From Clostridium sp. CAG:253 (GTDB lineage Bacteria > Bacillota > Clostridia > Lachnospirales > Lachnospiraceae), in contig FR887324.1 of NCBI GenBank assembly GCA_000436755.1, positions 16,358-27,758 of the forward strand: DNA of 11,401 bases, in the 5' to 3' direction. Of the stretch, positions 6,781-11,401 are shown one piece after another. A program made the translations under genes and the position numbers. The stretch's first letter is position 1, and every line of letters begins with the position of its first letter. The notes below the pieces were generated by a model. It had not been told where the DNA came from and ran no database searches. It saw nothing but the letters and a program-made list of their open reading frames with translations.

Positions 6781-7551
6781 CTATTTTTTCTGTTTGCTGT
6801 AGATAAGCTGCAATCCCTTTAATGTGAGATCCCCATCATATATTTCAATAGACTTTGTATTCTCATATACTACTTTTCCAAGTCCGCCTGTTGCAATAAC
6901 TTTTGCATTCATAAGTCCTGATTCTTCCTTGATTTTTCTTATTATATATTCAGTCTGACCTATAGTTCCATAAAAAAGTCCTGCCTGCATGGCTGAAATG
7001 GTTTCTTTTGCAATGATATTTCCCGGACATTTTATTTCTATCTCAGGAAGATTAGCTGTGTTGTTCCAAAGTGCATTTGCCGAAATTCTTATTCCTGGAC
7101 TTATAACCCCACCCTTAAATGCTCCATCGGCTGTCACAAGGTCATATGTTGTGGCGGTTCCGTAATCTACTACTATTATAGGACCTCCGTAAAGCTCAAA
7201 TGCACTCACGGCATCTACTATTCTGTCAGGACCTATCTCTTTAGGATTCATCGTATCAATCCTTATACCTGTTTTTGTCCCTGCTCCCACTACTATAGGA
7301 TGGCAGTCAAGGTATTTTATTATTCCGCTTGTAAAGGAGTACATCATTTTAGGTACAACTGATGCAATTATAACTTCAGTTATGTCATCAGGTTTGTATC
7401 CCTTCTGCTCCAATATATTGCATAATAATTCTCCGTATTCATCCGATGTCCTTGGTACCTGTACCGTAAATCTGAATCTTGCGGCAAGCTTTTCTCCATC
7501 AAATACTCCAAATGTCACATCTGTATTTCCAACATCTACTGCTAATAACAT
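6781..7551 (-). CDS. coaX: Type III pantothenate kinase CoaX
   Basis: Catalyses the first step of coenzyme A synthesis, ATP-dependent phosphorylation of pantothenate, in the cytoplasm. The 256-residue length is normal for the family. ASKHA-fold marks are visible: DVGNT (6-10, phosphate-binding loop), [16 protein letters not shown] (95-110, holding catalytic D109 and pantothenate-site residues), [11 protein letters not shown] (127-137, D129 is the monovalent-cation ligand in known structures), GGVISPG (147-153) and ATGGLGK (220-226). Type III enzymes are not inhibited by CoA and need K+ or NH4+; that is family knowledge. GAGG lies upstream of the ATG. The gene begins 10 bp after the small hypothetical gene and ends 8 bp before dus, so it sits in a tight operon with birA and dus. 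No other pantothenate kinase is seen in the window. Confidence 0.97.
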   Translation of the reverse strand: MLLAVDVGNTDVTFGVFDGEKLAARFRFTVQVPRTSDEYGELLCNILEQKGYKPDDITEVIIASVVPKMMYSFTSGIIKYLDCHPIVVGAGTKTGIRIDTMNPKEIGPDRIVDAVSAFELYGGPIIVVDYGTATTYDLVTADGAFKGGVISPGIRISANALWNNTANLPEIEIKCPGNIIAKETISAMQAGLFYGTIGQTEYIIRKIKEESGLMNAKVIATGGLGKVVYENTKSIEIYDGDLTLKGLQLIYSKQKK

Positions 7552-7561
7552 GCTTCTATCC

Positions 7562-7921
7562 TCACATTTCTATATCGTCTGTCTGGTGCAAAATCACTGC
7601 TCTATAATATTTTTCAAGTGACTCGAGTAAATCTCTTTTTTCATTCTGAAGTGCTTTTATTTTTAATGCACTTCCTATCTCATCAAATGAAAAGTCGTCA
7701 TCCTCGGCTACAACATTCATATAAAGATTTCCGTCTTCATCATATTGTAATGAAAAAATCCCGCCTATTTCAGCCGTATACAGCACACACATAATCTGTA
7801 ATTCGTCCTTTATAGCCTGTGGAAGTGAACTGAAGTTTTCATTCAGGTAATATTTCTGTTCATAAGCATTCGCTGCACATAATATCACGGCATCACTGTT
7901 TATATCTGCCTCATCATACAT
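7562..7921 (-). CDS. Small acidic hypothetical protein in the birA-coaX operon (probably DUF6145)
   Basis: A 119-residue protein of unknown function. It is acidic, with no signal peptide and no membrane segment, so probably cytoplasmic. Visible blocks are [17 protein letters not shown] (11-27), [21 protein letters not shown] (33-53, probably helical), [19 protein letters not shown] (56-74, beta-like), [17 protein letters not shown] (79-95), and a C-terminal helix [14 protein letters not shown]. From memory the pattern resembles the Lachnospiraceae family DUF6145; this was not checked by search. Its ATG overlaps the end of birA by 8 bp and it ends 10 bp before coaX, so it is almost certainly cotranslated and cotranscribed with cofactor genes. 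The position between a biotin ligase and a pantothenate kinase is suggestive but proves no role. The two cysteines (C15, C45) are not in a recognised metal motif. Confidence 0.85.
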   Translation of the reverse strand: MYDEADINSDAVILCAANAYEQKYYLNENFSSLPQAIKDELQIMCVLYTAEIGGIFSLQYDEDGNLYMNVVAEDDDFSFDEIGSALKIKALQNEKRDLLESLEKYYRAVILHQTDDIEM

Positions 7922-8915
7922 AACCGTATAACCCCCTTACCGATACTTCTCCAGACACTATACTTTTTATACCTTCTTTTGTTTCAACTAACAGAGAGCC
8001 ATCCACATCTATCCCTCTTGCTATTCCAATCTCTTCATCTTCCGGTTTTGCTGTCTCCGCCATGCCGTAAAGCACTTTTACTTCACTGTTCATGCTTATA
8101 AGCATGGAATTATATTCGTCTGTAAGTGCCGACAAATCATTTGTTTTGAGAAACTCTTTATAATAGCTGTCAAACTTTTCTACAACCTTTGCCGCCAGTT
8201 CATTTCTGTTCACTTTTCTATCCGTTTCAAGATATATGGATGATGCATTTTTTCTTATTTCCTGCGGTATCTCATCATCATTTACATTTATTCCTATACC
8301 GATGACTGCATAGTTGACATAGTTCATCTCAGAACTCATCTCAGTAAGTATGCCACATATCTTCTTTTTATTGATAACAATATCATTCGGCCATTTAATC
8401 TTTGCTTCTGTATCGCATATATCTTTTATGGCTGTTGCTACTGACATTGCCGCAAGAAGCGTAATTCCCGAAAGATATTTAGGCTCAATTCTCGGTCTTA
8501 TCAGAAGGGTCATAAATACATTGGCTCCTTTTTTCGAGCACCAGCTTCTTCCCCTTCTTCCCTTTCCTGCCGTCTGCTCATCCGATATTATCAGTGTTCC
8601 TTCTTCCTCACCAAGTTCAGCAAGCTGTTTTGCTTTTGTATTTGTAGAATCTACAGTTTCAAAAGCTTCTACCTTTTTGCAGATACATTCCTTTGAAAGA
8701 TAACTCTCTATAGCTGATGAATTTAATATATCCGGCTCACTTATAAGTTTGTATCCCTTATTTGATACGGATTCTATCTCAAATCCTTTTTCTTTTAATT
8801 GTGAAATATTTTTCCAAACAGCCTGTCTTGATACGCCAAATATCTCACACAATCTCTGCCCTGATACACACTCTTCTCCTGCTGTACGCAGTATGCGTAA
8901 TATTTCGCTTTTCAT
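7914..8915 (-). CDS. birA: Bifunctional biotin-[acetyl-CoA-carboxylase] ligase and biotin repressor BirA
   Basis: Activates biotin to biotinyl-AMP, attaches it to the carrier protein of biotin-dependent carboxylases, and with its DNA-binding domain represses biotin synthesis or uptake genes. The 333-residue protein begins with a winged helix-turn-helix (residues 1-60; recognition helix around VSRQAVWKNISQLKEKG), then the BPL/LplA/LipB catalytic domain: VDSTNTKAK (88-96), EQTAGKGRRGRSW (113-125, the biotin/ATP loop), FMTLLIRP (134-141), KWPNDIV (174-180), KKICGILTE (184-192), IGIGINVN (205-212), and the C-terminal SH3-like domain ending [14 protein letters not shown]. All key motifs are intact, so regulator and enzyme functions are both expected. 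The ATG at 8915 has GGTGAT just upstream; an ATG at 8927 would add four residues. It starts 33 bp after argF and overlaps the next gene by 8 bp. No BirA operator was recognised in the window. Confidence 0.96.
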   Translation of the reverse strand: MKSEILRILRTAGEECVSGQRLCEIFGVSRQAVWKNISQLKEKGFEIESVSNKGYKLISEPDILNSSAIESYLSKECICKKVEAFETVDSTNTKAKQLAELGEEEGTLIISDEQTAGKGRRGRSWCSKKGANVFMTLLIRPRIEPKYLSGITLLAAMSVATAIKDICDTEAKIKWPNDIVINKKKICGILTEMSSEMNYVNYAVIGIGINVNDDEIPQEIRKNASSIYLETDRKVNRNELAAKVVEKFDSYYKEFLKTNDLSALTDEYNSMLISMNSEVKVLYGMAETAKPEDEEIGIARGIDVDGSLLVETKEGIKSIVSGEVSVRGLYGYV

Positions 8916-8948
8916 GTTAATCACCATTTTTCTGCAGTGCTATTATTC

Positions 8949-9947
8949 TTATCTCTCACCAAGTGTTGCTACCATTACTGCTTTTATTGTATGCATACGG
9001 TTTTCTGCCTCATCAAAGACTACTGACTGTTCAGATTCAAATACTTCATCTGTCACTTCAAGTTCACTCATTCCGAACTTCTCATAAACTTCTTTGCCAA
9101 TCTTTGTCTTAAGGTCGTGGAAAGCTGGAAGACAATGCATAAATATAGCATCTTTGCCCGCATTTTCCATAACTTTTTTATTTATCTGATATGGAGATAA
9201 AACCTTTATTCTCTCTGCCCATACCTCATCAGGCTCACCCATTGATACCCATACATCAGTATATAAAACATCTGCTCCCTTTGTTCCACTTTCAACATCC
9301 TCAGTGAGTGTGATTGAACCGCCTGACGCTTTCGCATATTCCTGACACTGTTCAACAAGCTCCTGATTTGGGAAATATTCTTTTGCCGTACATGCAGTAA
9401 AATGCATTCCCATCTTTGCACATGCAATCATGAGTGAATTTCCCATATTATAACGGGCATCACCCATATAAACAAGTTTCACTCCTTTAATTTTTCCTAA
9501 ATGCTCCCTTATTGTAAGTAAATCTGCAAGCATCTGTGTTGGATGATACTCATTTGTAAGACCGTTCCAAACCGGAACTCCTGCATATTTTGCAAGTTCT
9601 TCAACTATGTCCTGTCCATATCCTCTGTACTCGATTCCGTCAAACATTCTTCCGAGAACTCTTGCAGTATCAGGTATACTCTCTTTCTTTCCTATCTGAG
9701 AACCTGACGGGTCAAGATATGTAACACCCATCCCCATATCATGTGCTGCCACTTCAAAAGAGCATCGTGTACGTGTGCTTGTCTTTTCAAATATAAGTGC
9801 AATATTTTTATCTGTGTAGTTTTTAATTGATATTCCGTTTTTCTTTTTTGCCTTTAAATCAGCCGACAAGTCAATCATATACTGTATTTCTTCCGGTGTA
9901 AAATCCTTTAAAGTAAGAAAGTTGCGTCCTTTTAAATTGATAGCCAT
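8949..9947 (-). CDS. argF: Ornithine carbamoyltransferase
   Basis: Makes citrulline and phosphate from ornithine and carbamoyl phosphate, the sixth step of arginine synthesis; the same chemistry run backwards serves the arginine deiminase pathway. The 332-residue protein carries the full signature: [12 protein letters not shown] (54-65, carbamoyl-phosphate loop, STRTR at 57-61), HPTQ (135-138), DVWVSMGE (231-238, the SMG ornithine loop that separates it from aspartate carbamoyltransferase) and HCLPAFHD (271-278, with the ornithine-binding Cys). The start at 9947 is fixed by GGAGG 8 nt upstream; a longer start at 9962 includes the binding site and is unlikely. No arginine-deiminase or other arginine genes are nearby, so anabolic ArgF is favoured over catabolic ArcB, without proof. 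A 102-bp leader region with a hairpin and a palindrome separates it from the SPFH gene, while birA follows after 33 bp. Confidence 0.96.
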   Translation of the reverse strand: MAINLKGRNFLTLKDFTPEEIQYMIDLSADLKAKKKNGISIKNYTDKNIALIFEKTSTRTRCSFEVAAHDMGMGVTYLDPSGSQIGKKESIPDTARVLGRMFDGIEYRGYGQDIVEELAKYAGVPVWNGLTNEYHPTQMLADLLTIREHLGKIKGVKLVYMGDARYNMGNSLMIACAKMGMHFTACTAKEYFPNQELVEQCQEYAKASGGSITLTEDVESGTKGADVLYTDVWVSMGEPDEVWAERIKVLSPYQINKKVMENAGKDAIFMHCLPAFHDLKTKIGKEVYEKFGMSELEVTDEVFESEQSVVFDEAENRMHTIKAVMVATLGER

Positions 9948-9955
9948 TGATATGT

Positions 9956-9960
9956 CCTCC
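9956..9960 (-). promoter_or_regulatory. Ribosome binding site fixing the argF start
   Basis: A perfect GGAGG on the minus strand is 8 nt upstream of the ATG at 9947. It lies inside the first codons of the alternative ATG at 9962, so the shorter protein starting [10 protein letters not shown] is chosen. Confidence 0.85.
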
Positions 9961-9972
9961 ATTTCTTTTTCT

Positions 9973-9984
9973 TATATGCATATA
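9973..9984. repeat. 12-bp perfect palindrome upstream of argF
   Basis: TATATGCATATA is its own reverse complement and lies 25 bp upstream of the argF start, abutting the 9-bp hairpin. Its TATGCATA core slightly resembles arginine-repressor half-sites, but a full ARG box is not evident. It could equally be chance in AT-rich DNA. Confidence 0.35.
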
Positions 9985-10007
9985 GAGTCTGCCCTCGACA
10001 GACTCTA
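9983..10007. repeat. 9-bp hairpin between the SPFH gene and argF
   Basis: TAGAGTCTG (9983-9991) and CAGACTCTA (9999-10007) are perfect complements around a 7-nt loop. No T tract follows on the minus strand, so it is not a classical terminator for the SPFH gene. It may be a processing or regulatory structure in the argF leader. I found no convincing -35/-10 pair in this gap. Confidence 0.55.
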
Positions 10008-10049
10008 ATCTATTAAAATTTTAAAAACTGCTGTTCATGTATTTTTGTT

Positions 10050-10967
10050 TTATGACTCTTTTGCAATCTCTGTAACAGATTTTGCGAGCCCTGCAAGTCC
10101 CTGAATTTCAGACGGAATTATAATCTTTGTAGCTTTTCCGTCTGCTGCCTTCGCAAATGCATCAAGGCTCTTTAATTTAATTACATTATCTGAAGCAGCT
10201 GCCTCATTGAGCATTCTTATTCCATCTGCATTTGCCTGCTGTACTGCAAGTATAGCCTGTGCCTGACCTTCTGCTTCACGGATAGTTGCTTCTTTTTTAG
10301 CTTCTGCTCTAAGAATTGCCGCCTGTTTTTCTGCTTCCGCATCAAGAATTGCCGACTGCTTCTTTCCCTCTGCCACAAGTATCGCAGACTCTTTCTCTCC
10401 CTGTGAGCGAAGGATTGCTTCACGCTTTTCACGCTCTGCTTTCATCTGTTTTTCCATGGCATCCTGAATTGCTGCCGGCGGAATAATATTTTTAAGCTCA
10501 ACTCTGTTTACCTTGATTCCCCATGGGTCAGTTGCTGTATCAAGTGATGAGCGCATCTTTGCATTTATTATTTCTCTTGACGTAAGGGTCTCATCAAGTT
10601 CAAGTTCACCGATTACATTTCTAAGCGTTGTGGCTGTAAGATTTTCGATTGCCATAATCGGATTTTCCACACCGTATGTGTAAAGTTTAGGGTCTGTTAT
10701 CTGATAAAAGATAACTGTATCGATTCTCATAGTAACATTATCTTTTGTTATAACCGGCTGTGGTGGGAAATCTGCCACCTGCTCCTTTAAATCAACTTTT
10801 CTTGCAACTCTGTCGATAAAAGGGATTTTGAAGTGTATTCCGACTCCCCATGTTCCCTGATACCCTCCAAGTCTCTCAATAACATATGCTCTTGCCTGTG
10901 GCACTACATTGATACATGATAAAAGTATGATAGCCATTATGACTACTACTGCTATTAAAAATTCCAT
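10050..10967 (-). CDS. SPFH/Band 7 (stomatin/paraslipin-like) membrane scaffold protein
   Basis: Likely forms large membrane-anchored oligomers of the flotillin/stomatin class, thought to organise lipid domains or regulate membrane proteins. The 305-residue protein has one N-terminal hydrophobic anchor (residues 2-20), then the SPFH domain (about 22-180: VVPQARAYVIERLGGYQGTW, GIHFKIPFIDRV, TKDNVTMRIDTVIFYQITDP, LRNVIGELELDETLTSR, DPWGIKVNRVELKNI). Next comes an Ala/Glu/Lys-rich helical segment (about 170-250) containing five consecutive 11-residue repeats (184-238), and a short C-terminal domain (VIKLKSLDAFAKAADGKATKIIIP). The pattern fits the paraslipin/QmcA branch. AAAGG lies 10 nt upstream of the ATG. 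It follows the NfeD-like gene after 15 bp, and NfeD-stomatin pairing is a known conserved arrangement. No HflK/HflC partner or protease is present. Its cellular target is unknown. Confidence 0.93.
   Translation of the reverse strand: MEFLIAVVVIMAIILLSCINVVPQARAYVIERLGGYQGTWGVGIHFKIPFIDRVARKVDLKEQVADFPPQPVITKDNVTMRIDTVIFYQITDPKLYTYGVENPIMAIENLTATTLRNVIGELELDETLTSREIINAKMRSSLDTATDPWGIKVNRVELKNIIPPAAIQDAMEKQMKAEREKREAILRSQGEKESAILVAEGKKQSAILDAEAEKQAAILRAEAKKEATIREAEGQAQAILAVQQANADGIRMLNEAAASDNVIKLKSLDAFAKAADGKATKIIIPSEIQGLAGLAKSVTEIAKES
10254..10418 (-). repeat. Five tandem 33-bp units coding 11-residue repeats in the SPFH protein
   Basis: Residues 184-238 read as five 11-residue units with the pattern A-I-L-x-A-E-x-K-K-x-A, for example AILVAEGKKQS and AILDAEAEKQA; the fifth begins TIREAEG. 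An 11-residue period fits a hendecad coiled coil, as expected in the oligomerising helix of SPFH proteins. The units differ in synonymous codons, so this is an old protein-level repeat rather than a recent DNA duplication. Confidence 0.8.
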
Positions 10968-10982
10968 TTTTTCAATTCCTTT

Positions 10983-11401
10983 CTACCAAATCTCTTTTTC
11001 AACTATAAGTTTCACACCTTTTATTTCTTTTACCCTAACTTTTGAACCTTCCGGTATTATTTCTTTTTCATCAGCACTTCTCGCCGTCCACTCAAGCCCC
11101 CTGACAACGACTGCACCTTTTTGATTGAAATTGTCAATCTCCTCTGTAACTTTTGCCTCTTCTCCGATAATACTATTTATATTCGTCTTGGTTCTGCTGT
11201 TGTTTAAATATTTTTCTGCAACAGGTCTGGTAAACAAAAACAATATAACAGATACTATGCCAAACAATGCAAACTGCACGGCAATCGGTGCATGAAAGAG
11301 TGCTGCAACCACCGCTACAAGTGCTCCTGCCGCAAACCATATGCTAGTAAGTCCCATCGTGATTATCTCTATAATGAGAAGTACCGCCATGGCTATAAGC
11401 C
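10983..11401 (-). CDS. NfeD-like membrane protein, 5' end beyond window
   Basis: A short-form NfeD protein: membrane segments at the N terminus and a soluble OB-fold domain at the C terminus, and the usual partner of stomatin-like proteins. The visible frame has two hydrophobic stretches (VLLIIEIITMGLTSIWFAAG and ALVAVVAALF onward, then VQFALFGIVSVILFLF), the TRPVAEKYL junction, then the soluble part with IIGEEAKVTEEID, GAVVVRGLEWTARS and PEGSKVRVKEIKGVKLIVE, typical of the NfeD OB fold. An ATG lies at 11390, but the frame stays open to the edge (L-I-A before that Met) and family members normally carry several residues before the VLLIIEIIT segment, so the true start is probably just outside. 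There is no serine-protease domain, as expected for the short form. It ends 15 bp before the SPFH gene, so the two are probably one operon. Confidence 0.9.
   Translation of the reverse strand, partial: LIAMAVLLIIEIITMGLTSIWFAAGALVAVVAALFHAPIAVQFALFGIVSVILFLFTRPVAEKYLNNSRTKTNINSIIGEEAKVTEEIDNFNQKGAVVVRGLEWTARSADEKEIIPEGSKVRVKEIKGVKLIVEKEIW

Noticed and set aside
5881..6802. Plus-strand open frames opposite dus and coaX
   Set aside because: They are antisense to well-supported enzymes with intact motifs and have low-complexity translations without recognisable domains.
9983..10007. The 9-bp hairpin as terminator of the SPFH gene
   Set aside because: No T tract follows the stem on the minus strand.
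9948..10049. A promoter for argF in the gap after the SPFH gene
   Set aside because: TATAAG and other AT-rich hexamers occur, but none is paired with an acceptable -35 box, so no call was made.
10217..10432. Lys/Arg/Gln-rich alternate-frame open frame within the SPFH gene
   Set aside because: It is a by-product of the repeated Ala-Glu-Lys codons of the real protein read in another frame.
11390..11390. ATG at 11390 as the true start of the NfeD-like gene
   Set aside because: The frame is open to the window edge and NfeD proteins usually have several residues before the first hydrophobic segment, so the real start is probably outside.

Overview
The window looks like chromosomal DNA of a low-GC Gram-positive anaerobe, most likely a member of the Lachnospiraceae (Clostridia). 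The evidence is the AT-rich base composition, strong GGAGG-type ribosome binding sites, sigma-A-like promoters, and a small acidic protein between birA and coaX that resembles a family I associate with Lachnospiraceae. No organism name can be fixed from the sequence alone.

Left part (1-4561) is a surface-polysaccharide locus. On the minus strand, a membrane sugar-1-phosphate transferase (1074-2495) overlaps by 11 bp a family-4 glycosyltransferase that runs off the left edge. Facing away from them on the plus strand is a 610-residue O-antigen ligase/polymerase-type membrane protein (2698-4530). The two units share a 202-bp intergenic region with two back-to-back promoters whose -35 boxes lie 8 bp apart. 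Together the genes give the expected logic of lipid-linked glycan synthesis: priming of undecaprenyl phosphate, sugar addition, and polymerisation or ligation outside the membrane.

Middle (4531-4840) is a 310-bp convergent intergenic region. It holds a small hairpin, a 22-bp perfect-stem terminator usable in both directions, and a stretch with short direct and inverted repeats of unknown meaning.

Right part (4841-11401) is a leftward series of eight genes, all on the minus strand: an NfeD-like protein (start beyond the right edge), an SPFH/stomatin-like membrane scaffold, argF (ornithine carbamoyltransferase), birA (biotin ligase/repressor), a small acidic hypothetical protein, coaX (type III pantothenate kinase), dus (tRNA-dihydrouridine synthase) and nadA (quinolinate synthase). 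From argF to dus the gaps are 33 bp or less or the genes overlap, so argF-birA-hyp-coaX-dus-nadA is a likely transcription unit rich in cofactor functions (biotin, CoA, NAD). A 102-bp gap with a 9-bp hairpin and a 12-bp palindrome separates argF from the SPFH gene.

No rRNA, tRNA, CRISPR array, insertion sequence, phage gene or toxin-antitoxin module was recognised. I see no convincing undescribed multi-gene system. The items most worth a second look are the small hypothetical protein in the birA-coaX operon, the repeat-bearing convergent intergenic region, the divergent promoter pair, and the large extracytoplasmic insert of the polymerase-like protein.
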